Part shown: piece by piece, positions 22,154-30,165 of the stretch
Numbering within the stretch: position 1 is the stretch's first letter
Layout: each line of letters opens with the position of its first letter
Origin: Paenibacillus terrae
GTDB taxonomy: Bacteria > Bacillota > Bacilli > Paenibacillales > Paenibacillaceae
Assembly: GCF_005217525.1 (NCBI RefSeq)
Contig: NZ_PNXQ01000012.1
Coordinates: forward strand, 377,872 to 418,999
DNA length: 41,128 nucleotides
Reading direction: 5' to 3'
Made by a program: the position numbers and the translations under genes
The notes under the pieces: model-generated
Told to the model about the DNA's origin: nothing
The model's database searches: none
What the model saw: only the letters and a program-made list of their open reading frames with translations

Positions 22154-23119
22154 ATGCAAAATCGCAGTTCTAACGCTGCCGAGGGCATTGACGTGTCCCG
22201 ATACCAGGGAAATATTGATTGGAAACGTGTACGAACCGATGGCAAATCGTTTGCTTTTATGAAAGCGAGTCAGGGAGAGCGTTACGTCGATCCGACATTT
22301 ATCACCAACGCCAAAGGGGCCAAGGCAGCAGGAGTATTGCTGGGAGCTTACCATTTTGTAGATGCAACCAGCGTTGACGCGGCCAAAGCGGAGGCTAGAC
22401 ATTTTGCAGAGGTGCTGGATCGGGTTGGAGGTGCAAAAGCGCTGGACTTTCCAGCGGTCATGGATTATGAGAATAATCCGGGAGGACTTAGCTCTGCCGC
22501 GATCCATGATGTAGCCATGGCATTTTTGACGGAATTTGAAAGGGTAAGTGGTCGCAAGCCGATGGTATATACGGGAAACGCTTTTGCGACCCATTTTAAA
22601 ACGCCGCTGGGAGCCTATAAGCTGTGGATCGCGCGTTACAGCACACAAGTGCCCAACGATACCACAGCATGGAAGCTATGGGATTTCTGGCAATACAGCG
22701 ACAGCGGGCGGGTGGATGGGATTCAAGGGCCCGTTGACCTGAATGTATACGCCGGAACAGAGGCAGAGCTGCGCCAGGCTTTTGCAGGAGAAGAGGGGGA
22801 TGAGCCGATGACGGCAGAGGAAAAAGCAGCATTTAAAGCCTTGCAGCAGCAGGTAGCCGCACTTGAAAACAGCAAGGATGTGCTCAAACAGACATTGAAC
22901 GAACAGACCGCTTATATTAAAAAAGTGGATCAGCGAGTAGCTGACCTGGAGGCGCGTCAGGCTATGCCAGTGCCAGCTTGGGCCAAGGAAGCCGTAGCCG
23001 CATCCGTTGCTTTCAATCCGTCGAGTCCGATTGTGGATGCCAAGCAGCCGAGCAGCTATGATTTTTATCGCCTGCTTGTCGTCTTGAACCGTCTGGGTGT
23101 GTTTAAGAAATCGTCGTAA
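22154..23119 (+). CDS. GH25 lysozyme endolysin
   Basis: 321 residues; ATG 22154 is chosen because AAGGAGGGA lies 7 nt upstream. The GH25 catalytic domain covers about 8-205: GIDVSRYQG (Asp13), KASQGERYVDP, GAYHF, VMDYENN (Asp94, Glu96, the catalytic pair), MVYTG and DFWQYSD...VDLNVYAG. A coiled-coil linker (about 220-275) and a C-terminal module (AWAKEAVAASVAFN, YDFYRLLVVLNRLGVF) follow, the latter common in Paenibacillus phage lysins and probably binding the cell wall. There is no signal peptide, so export needs the holin. It cuts the MurNAc-GlcNAc bond and frees the tail particles. Confidence 0.96.
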   Translation: MQNRSSNAAEGIDVSRYQGNIDWKRVRTDGKSFAFMKASQGERYVDPTFITNAKGAKAAGVLLGAYHFVDATSVDAAKAEARHFAEVLDRVGGAKALDFPAVMDYENNPGGLSSAAIHDVAMAFLTEFERVSGRKPMVYTGNAFATHFKTPLGAYKLWIARYSTQVPNDTTAWKLWDFWQYSDSGRVDGIQGPVDLNVYAGTEAELRQAFAGEEGDEPMTAEEKAAFKALQQQVAALENSKDVLKQTLNEQTAYIKKVDQRVADLEARQAMPVPAWAKEAVAASVAFNPSSPIVDAKQPSSYDFYRLLVVLNRLGVFKKSS

Positions 23120-23162
23120 ACTACTGAACAAACAGGAACCAAGTAGGAGAATGAGATCTTGC

Positions 23163-23202
23163 AAAGAGGACGCGAGCAGCTGTTATAGCCGCGTTCTTTT
23201 TT
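23163..23202 (+). terminator. Terminator at the end of the tailocin locus
   Basis: AAAGAGGACGCG (23163-23174) pairs with CGCGTTCTTTTTT (23190-23202) including G.U pairs, followed by a T-rich stretch. It marks the right end of the lysis cassette. Confidence 0.85.
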
Positions 23203-23794
23203 ATATATTTGTAGATATTTCCCTGTAATATTAACTAACATTACTTTCCGAAAACGTTCGGAAATTTAAAAAAATCTATGAAAATGCTCTTGTCTACCCT
23301 CTCATTTTATAGTAAAGTATCCAGTAATCACTCTCCATTCATGTGATCACTTGTATATACTGTGAGTATATATGACATTTTTCACTATGATTCAACAAAA
23401 GCTGAATGCTTGGAGACAGCAATCTTCCTCATAACCTCACAGACTATCGCATCAGGTACGACACTTTAGGCATACATCACGGAGGCCGATTGAATTGAAC
23501 CACAGGTGTTGATATCTAATTCTACATATAAAATTACCTTTCACACCTCCAACTTATGAATTAACTTCCATCAGAGAAAATGATATCACTCGGTAATAGG
23601 TTGAAAATCAGTTTGATTCCCATCATTCGATAATACCTTACGATTGGTGATAGCTATTTGCTGTATAAGCTTACGTATCTGTGTGTCATGAGATTTAATT
23701 TGGACGATGTGTCCATTAGATCATAGAGGTTATCTGGGCGTCCATCTGGTATTAACGAACTAACAATATACGAGGTGTGAAAGGGGTCTGCTGC
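23203..23794 (+). promoter_or_regulatory. Regulatory region and long leader of the peptide transporter
   Basis: No gene is seen in these 590 nt. A sigma-A-like promoter is TTGTCT (23290-23295), 17 nt, TAAAGT (23313-23318). Upstream lies TTTCCGAA-AACG-TTCGGAAA (23245-23264), a perfect 8-bp inverted repeat; just after the start point lies TATATACT-GTG-AGTATATA (23354-23372), another perfect 8-bp repeat, with GTGATCAC (23343-23350) beside it. The remaining leader of about 400 nt is long enough for RNA control, but no T-box (GGTGG-n-ACCGCG) or S-box core was recognised. Confidence 0.6.
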
Positions 23795-25450
23795 ATGAGC
23801 AAAAAGTACGTAAAGAACAAAGCTTGGACCGTCCTACTGGTGCTTGCATTGGGGGCTGTTCTGGCACTTTCCGGCTGTGGAGGTTCCAAGGAAGGCGCAA
23901 AACCGGAGGCAGGAAAAACGCCAGGAGGCGCAGGAGAGGGCGTGCAGGATACATTAATTTATGGACGCGGCGGCGATTCCGTGGCGCTGGACCCTGCGAT
24001 TGTAACCGAAAGTGAATCGCTAAAAATTGGAATGCAGGTTTTCGATACCTTGCTGGAATACAAGGAAAGTACAACGGAGATTCAGCCGGGGCTTGCAGAG
24101 AGCTGGGAAGTGTCACCCGACGGACTAGTTTATACGTTTAAGCTGCGTCAAGGTGTAAAATTCCATGATGGAAGTGACTTTAATGCAGAAGCGGTTGTAT
24201 TTAACTTTAACCGTTGGTTTGATCCGAAAAGCCCATATAAATTTGACGGAGACTCGTTCGATTATTATGACTCCATGTTCGGTCCAGAAGGGAGTCGGGT
24301 GATCAAGGAGGTCAAAGCGGTAGATGCGAACACGGTCCAGTTTACACTGACCAAGCCGCAGGCACCTTTTTTACAAAATATCGCTATGCCATCCTTTAGT
24401 ATCGCAAGCCCTAAGGCTATTCAGGAGAAAAAGGCTGATTTCAAGAGCAATCCGGTCGGTACGGGACCCTTTGTATTTAAGGAATGGAAACGGAATGACA
24501 CGATCACGCTGGAGAAAAATCCAAACTATTGGAAAGAGGGACAGCCGAAGCTATCCAAGGTTATTGTTCGTTCCATACCCGACAATACCGCGCGATTTAA
24601 TGCTTTGCAAAACGGGGAGATTGATCTGATGGAGGATCTGAACCCGGACGACGCGAAGCAACTGGAAGGCAATAACGAACTGCAAAAAGTGGAGCGCCCA
24701 TCCTTTAATGTGGCGTATATCGGATTTAATTTGAAGAAAAAGGTATTCAATAATCCCAAGGTACGGCAGGCGCTTAATCATGCAGTGAACAAACAGGCTA
24801 TTATTGATGCATTGTTTGCGGGAGAGGCCAAGCCTGCGGTCAATCCGATGCCGCCTACATTGTGGGGGTATAACGATAGCATTCAGGATTATACCTACGA
24901 TCTGGATAAGGCTAAATCCTTGCTGGCGGAAGCAGGCTATCCTAACGGGCTTACCGAGCCGTTAACTTTTTACGCGATGCCTGTATCTCGTCCGTATATG
25001 CCTGACGGTAAAAAGGTAGCGGAGGCCATTCAAGCTGATTTTGAAAAAATAGGTGTTAAAGTGAACATCCAATCGCCGGAATGGGCCACTTATCTGGATG
25101 ATGTCAAGACGGGCCAGAAAGATGATTTGTATATGCTGGGATGGAACGGAGATAATGGCGATCCGGACAACTTCCTTTACACCCTGCTGGACAAGGATAC
25201 GATTCCGGGTAATAACCGTAGCTTCTATGTCAATGAGGAGCTACACAAAATATTGGTGAAGGCGCAGGTTGAGGTCGATCAGGACAAGCGTGCGGAAATG
25301 TACAAACAAGCACAAGTGATTATTAAACAGGATGCGCCGTGGATTCCACTGGTTCATAGCACACCGCTGATGGCAGGTAAAGTGAACCTCAAGGGCTTTG
25401 TGCCTTCTCCAGCAGGTATTGAATCGTATGGCAACGTTTATTTTGAATAA
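23795..25450 (+). CDS. Dipeptide/oligopeptide ABC transporter binding lipoprotein
   Basis: 551 residues, family 5 solute-binding protein. Signal peptide with lipobox LSGC (lipid-modified Cys28), then a Gly/Lys linker and the SBP_bac_5 fold: DSVALDPAIVTESES, the conserved LAESWEVSPDGLVYTFKLRQGVKFHDG (in part) block near residue 95, NPVGTGPFVFKEW and MLGWNGDNGDPDNFLYTLLD. Anchored outside the membrane, it hands peptides, or possibly nickel or heme as in some relatives, to the permeases encoded next. ATG 23795 has AAAGGGG about 9 nt upstream. The substrate cannot be fixed by eye. Confidence 0.95.
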   Translation: MSKKYVKNKAWTVLLVLALGAVLALSGCGGSKEGAKPEAGKTPGGAGEGVQDTLIYGRGGDSVALDPAIVTESESLKIGMQVFDTLLEYKESTTEIQPGLAESWEVSPDGLVYTFKLRQGVKFHDGSDFNAEAVVFNFNRWFDPKSPYKFDGDSFDYYDSMFGPEGSRVIKEVKAVDANTVQFTLTKPQAPFLQNIAMPSFSIASPKAIQEKKADFKSNPVGTGPFVFKEWKRNDTITLEKNPNYWKEGQPKLSKVIVRSIPDNTARFNALQNGEIDLMEDLNPDDAKQLEGNNELQKVERPSFNVAYIGFNLKKKVFNNPKVRQALNHAVNKQAIIDALFAGEAKPAVNPMPPTLWGYNDSIQDYTYDLDKAKSLLAEAGYPNGLTEPLTFYAMPVSRPYMPDGKKVAEAIQADFEKIGVKVNIQSPEWATYLDDVKTGQKDDLYMLGWNGDNGDPDNFLYTLLDKDTIPGNNRSFYVNEELHKILVKAQVEVDQDKRAEMYKQAQVIIKQDAPWIPLVHSTPLMAGKVNLKGFVPSPAGIESYGNVYFE

Positions 25451-25488
25451 TCCAAATAGCTCAAGCGCAAGCAGGCGGTGATTCTGGT

Positions 25489-26493
25489 ATGAACTCATAC
25501 ATTGTAAAAAGACTGGCGGTATTGATTCCGGTATTGCTGGGCATGACGCTCATCGTTTTTTCGATAATTCATGCCATTCCGGGTGATCCGGCGGAAACGA
25601 TACTGGGAGACAAGGCCACAGAGCAGTCCAAACAGGCACTACGTGAGCAGCTGGGGCTGGAAAAGCCGTGGTTGCAGCAATATGGAACCTATCTGAGTGA
25701 ATTGGCACATGGCGATTTGGGTGATTCGATCCGTACCAGACAGCCGATTGCCCGGGAAATGCTGCCTTACTTGGCGGCTACACTGGAATTGACGGTGGCG
25801 AGCATGTTTTTTGCCATTGTGGTTGGAATGAACGCGGGTATCGTGAGCGCCTGGAAGCGAAATTCCTGGTTCGACTATGTCAGCATGGTCATTGCCCTTG
25901 TTGGGGTGTCGATGCCGATTTTCTGGCTGGGCTTGATGGAGCAGTGGATTTTTGCCAATAAGCTGCATTGGCTTCCTTCTATTGGACGCATGAATTCCCG
26001 TGATCCGGTGGAGGCGGTGACACATTTGGCGGTTATTGATGCAATGATTGGTGGACGTATGGAGCAGGTATGGACGGTCATCAAGCATTTGATTTTGCCA
26101 AGCATCGCACTGGGAACCATCCCCATGGCGGTCATTGCACGCATTACCCGTTCCAGTATGCTGGAGGTTATGGATTCGGATTATATCCGCACAGCCCGGG
26201 CGAAGGGGCTGGCATCTTTTCAAGTCGTGTACAAGCATGCACTTAAAAATGCCGCCATCCCCGTGCTTACCGTCATCGGTCTTCAGACTGGCTCGCTACT
26301 GGGCGGCGCGGTGCTGACAGAGACCATTTTTGCATGGCCCGGCATCGGACGGTACATTTTTGAAGCGATCAGCTCGCGTGACTATCCTGTCATTCAAAGC
26401 GGGATTCTGATCATTGCGTTCCTGTTCGTCATCATTAATCTGATTGTCGATTTGCTGTACGCGGTTCTTGATCGGCGTATCCGTTATCAGTAA
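25489..26493 (+). CDS. Peptide ABC transporter permease (DppB type)
   Basis: 334 residues. It starts YIVKRLAVLIPVLLGMTLIVFSIIH, the hallmark of DppB/OppB permeases (TM1), followed by IPGDPAETILG. Five more membrane segments lie at about 100-120, 135-155, 200-220, 260-285 and 300-325. The EAA loop signature for ATPase docking is YIRTARAKGLASFQVVYKHALKNA (in part RTARAKGL). It pairs with the DppC-type protein. It starts 38 nt after the binding-protein gene in the same operon. Confidence 0.96.
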   Translation: MNSYIVKRLAVLIPVLLGMTLIVFSIIHAIPGDPAETILGDKATEQSKQALREQLGLEKPWLQQYGTYLSELAHGDLGDSIRTRQPIAREMLPYLAATLELTVASMFFAIVVGMNAGIVSAWKRNSWFDYVSMVIALVGVSMPIFWLGLMEQWIFANKLHWLPSIGRMNSRDPVEAVTHLAVIDAMIGGRMEQVWTVIKHLILPSIALGTIPMAVIARITRSSMLEVMDSDYIRTARAKGLASFQVVYKHALKNAAIPVLTVIGLQTGSLLGGAVLTETIFAWPGIGRYIFEAISSRDYPVIQSGILIIAFLFVIINLIVDLLYAVLDRRIRYQ

Positions 26494-26528
26494 TCAAGTC
26501 GTCAATGGGTCAAGGGGGAGCTTGTCCG

Positions 26529-27440
26529 ATGTCACAATTTTCGATGGAACCCAACAACATACCGACAACACGCCATACATTGGCTCATGTACCTGTTGTG
26601 TCCGGCCCTTGGAGAGACGCGTGGAGGGCTTTCCGATACAATAAAATGGCATTCGTCGGCCTGAGCATTATTATCATCTTTGTCATCATCGCTTTGATCG
26701 CTCCGTGGATTGCTCCTTTTGATTATAAAGCGCAGAATTTGGTGGACCGTTTGCAGCCTCCTTCCGCAGAGCACTGGTTCGGGACGGACGATCTCGGCCG
26801 GGATTTGCTGACTCGTACGCTGTATGGGGCCAGAATCTCGTTGTGGGTCGGTTTTTTGTCCGTCATTGGTTCGATGATTGTAGGAACGGCTTTAGGTTTA
26901 GTCGCGGGATTTTACGGAAAATGGGCAGACATGATCATCTCGCGGCTGTTCGACATTTTACTGGCGTTTCCGGGGATTCTGCTGGCGATTGCTATCGTTG
27001 CTATTTTAGGACCTTCACTGGAAAATGCCCTGTATGCTATTGCTATCGTCAACGTGCCGACATACGGACGGTTGGTTCGCTCCAAAGTACTCAGTGTCAA
27101 AACCGAGGAATACATCACCTCTGCCAGAGCGCTTGGGGCGAATAATGTACGAATCATACTCCGGTATATTTTGCCGAATAGCTTGACACCGATTATCGTA
27201 CAAGGAACGCTGGGGATAGGAACGGCGATCATTGAAGCGGCAGCGCTTGGATTTCTCGGCTTGGGCGCACAACCTCCTGAACCGGAGTGGGGTAAAATGC
27301 TGTCGGATTCACGCCAATATATCCAGAACGCGCCATGGACCGTTATTTTTCCGGGTATATCCATTATGCTGACCGTATTGGGCTTTAACCTGATGGGTGA
27401 CGGCTTGCGGGATGTGCTGGACCCGAGGGCGAAGCGTTAG
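26529..27440 (+). CDS. Peptide ABC transporter permease (DppC type)
   Basis: 303 residues from ATG 26529 (AAGGGGGA about 10 nt upstream). Family signs are DAWRAFRYNKMAFVGL before TM1, FGTDDLGRDLLTRTLYGAR, the EAA loop YITSARALGANNVRII and the end VLGFNLMGDGLRDVLDPR. Six membrane segments are visible. It forms the channel with the DppB-type protein. No ATP-binding subunits follow: the next element is a terminator and then an unrelated gene. Hence the transporter must borrow ATPases encoded elsewhere or be incomplete. Confidence 0.96.
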   Translation: MSQFSMEPNNIPTTRHTLAHVPVVSGPWRDAWRAFRYNKMAFVGLSIIIIFVIIALIAPWIAPFDYKAQNLVDRLQPPSAEHWFGTDDLGRDLLTRTLYGARISLWVGFLSVIGSMIVGTALGLVAGFYGKWADMIISRLFDILLAFPGILLAIAIVAILGPSLENALYAIAIVNVPTYGRLVRSKVLSVKTEEYITSARALGANNVRIILRYILPNSLTPIIVQGTLGIGTAIIEAAALGFLGLGAQPPEPEWGKMLSDSRQYIQNAPWTVIFPGISIMLTVLGFNLMGDGLRDVLDPRAKR

Positions 27441-27450
27441 AACAAAAGTG

Positions 27451-27495
27451 GTGTTCCCCGGCCTGAATCCTAGTGGCTGGCGGAACACTTTTTTT
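27451..27495 (+). terminator. Terminator of the transporter operon
   Basis: GTGTTCCCCGGCC (27451-27463) pairs with GGCTGGCGGAACAC (27475-27488), with one mismatch bulge, followed by TTTTTTT. Strong. Confidence 0.9.
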
Positions 27496-27571
27496 ATTGA
27501 GATTTTTCGTGCTGGAGTTGCAGCTATATAGCTTAAAGTCATGTAAGCTTTCCTGAGACGTGAAAAAAATG

Positions 27572-27577
27572 TATAAT
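27572..27577 (+). promoter_or_regulatory. -10 box of the dGTPase-like gene
   Basis: TATAAT, with TTTCCT 17 nt upstream as a weak -35. It lies 32 nt before the ATG at 27610, giving a short leader. Confidence 0.5.
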
Positions 27578-27609
27578 CACTCCAATTGAGTACGTTGGGA
27601 GTGGGCTTT

Positions 27610-29025
27610 ATGACATGGCAAAACAAGAGAGAGCATCGGCAGTTTCCGGAACAGACACGAAGCGACGCTTCACGGGCAGCATATGAACGGGATTACTCCC
27701 GATTGATCCATTCACCGACCTTTCGTCGGCTGCAAGGCAAATCTCAGGTTTTTGGCGCAGGCACAGGCGATTATTATCGTACACGGCTGACGCATTCGCT
27801 GGAGGTAGCACAGATTGCACGCGAAGCGGCGCGCAGCTTGCTACGGCGCCATCCCGAGGTGGAACTGGAGCAGGCGGATAACGCCGGGCTGATTATTGAC
27901 CCCGAGGTGGTGGAATGTGCGTCCATTGCGCATGATTTTGGTCATCCACCGTTCGGGCACAAGGGCGAAGAGGTACTGGACGGCATTTTGGATCAGTTGA
28001 TCGAGACGAAGGTGGAAAAGATAGCGGCTGCCGGAGGCTTCACGCCTGATTCCAAGCAGGGGTTGGAGGCATATGCACGTGAGCGGCAAATCTACGAGCA
28101 CTTTGAGGGGAACGCACACAATTTTCGACTCATTATGTTTTTGGAGAAGCGTGAGAATGTAGATGGTCTGAATTTGTCGGATGCTGTTTTACTAGGGATC
28201 AACAAGTACCCGTATCCGGGGAATTGGAATAAAAAAGGGATGTACCTGCATGAGTGGGAATACATTCGTTCCATTCGCGAGGATTGGGGAATTCCTGATG
28301 GTCAGAAGACGCTGGAGGCCCAGCTTATGGACCTGTGCGACGATATTGCGTATTCCGCGCATGATCTGGAGGACGGAATTAAGGCAGGGAAAATAGAGGT
28401 GCACGAGCATTTTTTGTATGATCCGTACTTGATCCGTCTGATTACAGAAAAAATCACCACGTTGGAGGATAGCTTCTGGCAAGGCTGGCAGCTAGCTCAG
28501 ATCGAACAGAAGGTAGCGGCTGTGCTTAGCGAATTTTTGAAGGTATGGAATGGCAAGATGCCGATGTGTGAACACGATTATTCCCGCACCCGGCGTGAGG
28601 TGAAAGCGTACTGGGTCAGTTTGTTCGTCAGCAGCTTGGGTGTAATTGATGCGGGCAATTGGAAAAAGGTTACTTTTGTACGGGATGGAAGCGAGGATCT
28701 CGACATGCTTCGCACCGTGAGCGTGCTGAAAAGCTTTGCCTGGGTCACGATGATCCGTGATCTGCGCGTGCAGCGGCTGCAAAAACGGAGTGAATGGATG
28801 CTCAGACGGCTGTGGCTGGCTTTTCTCGATCCAGAGACATCCAAGTCCATTATTCCGAGTGATTGGCTCCAACGCTTTGAACGTGATCAGAGCAAGGCCA
28901 AACCGATTTGGACATGGGAGCATATGGTCATTGATTACATTGCAGGGATGACCGATGCTTTTGCCGAGAAAATCTATAATGAGCTGTATGGTTTGAAGGT
29001 AGGTTCCATTTACGATCTGGACTAA
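27610..29025 (+). CDS. dgt: dGTPase-like HD-domain triphosphohydrolase
   Basis: 471 residues from ATG 27610 (GGGAGTGGG upstream). The start REHRQFPEQTRSDASRAAYERD and the RLIHSPTFRRLQGKSQVF block identify the deoxyguanosinetriphosphate triphosphohydrolase family. Metal ligands of the HD domain are His62 (RTRLTHSLE) and His108-Asp109 (SIAHDFGHPPFGHKGE); a later Asp in DLCDDIAYSAHDLEDGI completes the set. The enzyme removes triphosphate from dGTP or other dNTPs, lowering dNTP pools; some relatives defend against phages. It lies alone between two non-coding spacers with its own promoter, so there is no operon clue. Confidence 0.95.
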   Translation: MTWQNKREHRQFPEQTRSDASRAAYERDYSRLIHSPTFRRLQGKSQVFGAGTGDYYRTRLTHSLEVAQIAREAARSLLRRHPEVELEQADNAGLIIDPEVVECASIAHDFGHPPFGHKGEEVLDGILDQLIETKVEKIAAAGGFTPDSKQGLEAYARERQIYEHFEGNAHNFRLIMFLEKRENVDGLNLSDAVLLGINKYPYPGNWNKKGMYLHEWEYIRSIREDWGIPDGQKTLEAQLMDLCDDIAYSAHDLEDGIKAGKIEVHEHFLYDPYLIRLITEKITTLEDSFWQGWQLAQIEQKVAAVLSEFLKVWNGKMPMCEHDYSRTRREVKAYWVSLFVSSLGVIDAGNWKKVTFVRDGSEDLDMLRTVSVLKSFAWVTMIRDLRVQRLQKRSEWMLRRLWLAFLDPETSKSIIPSDWLQRFERDQSKAKPIWTWEHMVIDYIAGMTDAFAEKIYNELYGLKVGSIYDLD

Positions 29026-29040
29026 CATTTCATTTAACCG

Positions 29041-29156
29041 AGCATTTTGCATAAATCCCAAGAGCGATTTCAAATTAGCAATATAGAGATCGAAACGATT
29101 TAGTTCGTCTATATATTGTACTTTCGAGCGTTGGAAATCGAATTATGCAAAATGCT
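29041..29156. repeat. 116-bp long imperfect palindrome (MITE-like or structured RNA)
   Basis: The ends are a perfect 14-bp inverted repeat, AGCATTTTGCATAA (29041-29054) and TTATGCAAAATGCT (29143-29156). Nested inside are CGATTTC (29065-29071) with GAAATCG (29134-29140), and CAATATAGA (29079-29087) with TCTATATATTG (29108-29118). The whole intergenic segment between the dGTPase and monooxygenase genes can therefore fold into one long hairpin. It has no ORF and no T-run. Origin as a small non-autonomous element is inferred. Confidence 0.7.
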
Positions 29157-29213
29157 GAACCCTATATAGTAGAAGAAACTGGTTTTTAAGTATGAAAAAG
29201 AAGGGGGATATCT

Positions 29214-30152
29214 ATGGGTTCTCAGCCTATACCTGCCAAATCACTGAATCTGGGGGTACTGGATATGGTACCGTTGTTGCCCGGAAACCGACCGGAGCAG
29301 GCCGTTCAATGGGCAGGAGAGCTGGCCAGACGTGCGGAAGCGTGGGGCTATACGCGCTACTGGACTTCGGAGCATCATGATATGGAGGGGCTTGCTTCCT
29401 CCAGTCCGGAAGTGTTGCTGGCTCACATCGGGGCAGTGACTCGGAAAATCAAGCTGGGGGCAGGCGCTATTTTGCTTCCGCATTATAGTCCGGTCAAGGT
29501 TGCAGAATGGTTTCATCTGCTGGCGACTCTATATCCGGGCAGAGTCGAGCTGGGTCTCGGGAGAGCCCCCGGTGGAGGACCGCATGCTTCGATGGCGCTG
29601 AGCGGCAACTTTCTCCAGCATGTGGCTGAACTGCCACAGACGATGGAAGCGCTGCTGGCTTTGCTGGAAGGTACCTACGAGTATGAGCAGGTGCCCGTGT
29701 TTGCCCGCCCGATGCCTGAACAGCCACCTGCGCTGTGGATGCTGGGTACCAACCGTAAAAGTGCCGAATACGCCGCCCGGTATTCAACTGGCTATGTGTT
29801 CGGTCAATTTATGAGTGAGCAGGATACGAGAGATATGCTGAGCATTTACCGTTCCGGCTTTCAGCCGTCCAAACGAATGGACAAGCCCCGTACGATGGTT
29901 GCTGTCGGGGCCATATGTGCCTCAACGAATGAACAGGCGCAACGATGGGCTGCACAGATTACGATGGGTGACCCGGCGATGCGGGCTAATTGGCTGGTGG
30001 GAACACCAGCGGATGTTGCCAAACGGTTGCGCAGCTTGCAGGTTGAGTACGATAATGATGAATTTTTGTTAGTCACACCCATTCCCGATTATGAGCAGCG
30101 GCTTCAATCCTACCGTCTTATAGCAGAGGCCGTAAATTGTGATTCTAAATGA
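29214..30152 (+). CDS. Luciferase-like flavin monooxygenase (LLM family)
   Basis: 312 residues, AAGGGGG about 5 nt before the ATG. The signature LNLGVLDMVPLLPG at the N-terminus, RYWTSEHHDMEGLASSSPEVLL, GRVELGLGRAPGG and the C-terminal VEYDNDEFLLVTPIPD fit the single-component LLM flavin oxidoreductase subfamily (MsnO8-type). Members are TIM barrels using FMNH2 and oxygen; substrates vary and are mostly unknown. No biosynthetic or sulfur genes are adjacent. Its end comes 13 nt before the likely start of the methyltransferase gene, so the two are probably cotranscribed. Confidence 0.93.
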   Translation: MGSQPIPAKSLNLGVLDMVPLLPGNRPEQAVQWAGELARRAEAWGYTRYWTSEHHDMEGLASSSPEVLLAHIGAVTRKIKLGAGAILLPHYSPVKVAEWFHLLATLYPGRVELGLGRAPGGGPHASMALSGNFLQHVAELPQTMEALLALLEGTYEYEQVPVFARPMPEQPPALWMLGTNRKSAEYAARYSTGYVFGQFMSEQDTRDMLSIYRSGFQPSKRMDKPRTMVAVGAICASTNEQAQRWAAQITMGDPAMRANWLVGTPADVAKRLRSLQVEYDNDEFLLVTPIPDYEQRLQSYRLIAEAVNCDSK

Positions 30153-30165
30153 AAAGAGATCTGAC

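Larger units (their letters stand above)
6021..23119. other. PBSX-like contractile tailocin locus
   Basis: From the ImmA/XRE pair to the GH25 lysin, about 17 kb encodes regulators, a complete contractile tail (sheath, tube, chaperone, tape measure, baseplate, fibre) and lysis proteins in PBSX order. No terminase, portal, capsid, scaffold, integrase, excisionase or replication gene is present, and no flanking att-like repeat was noticed. Nor is there an AAA+ ATPase as in eCIS. The content fits an R-type phage tail-like bacteriocin vertically maintained between a 5'-nucleotidase and a peptide transporter. The identity is inferred from gene content and order; killing activity is not shown by sequence. 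Confidence 0.85.

Noticed and set aside
6021..23119. Complete prophage
   Set aside because: No terminase, portal, capsid, integrase or replication gene, and no flanking att-like repeat was noticed.
23248..23261. CCGAAAACGTTCGG as another LexA box
   Set aside because: The half-sites are CGAA-N4-TTCG; LexA needs GAAC-N4-GTTC (CGAA-N6-TTCG). The spacing is two bases too short.
23373..23794. T-box or SAM riboswitch in the transporter leader
   Set aside because: Neither the GGTGG-n-ACCGCG antiterminator core nor the S-box conserved blocks were found, and no terminator precedes the start codon.
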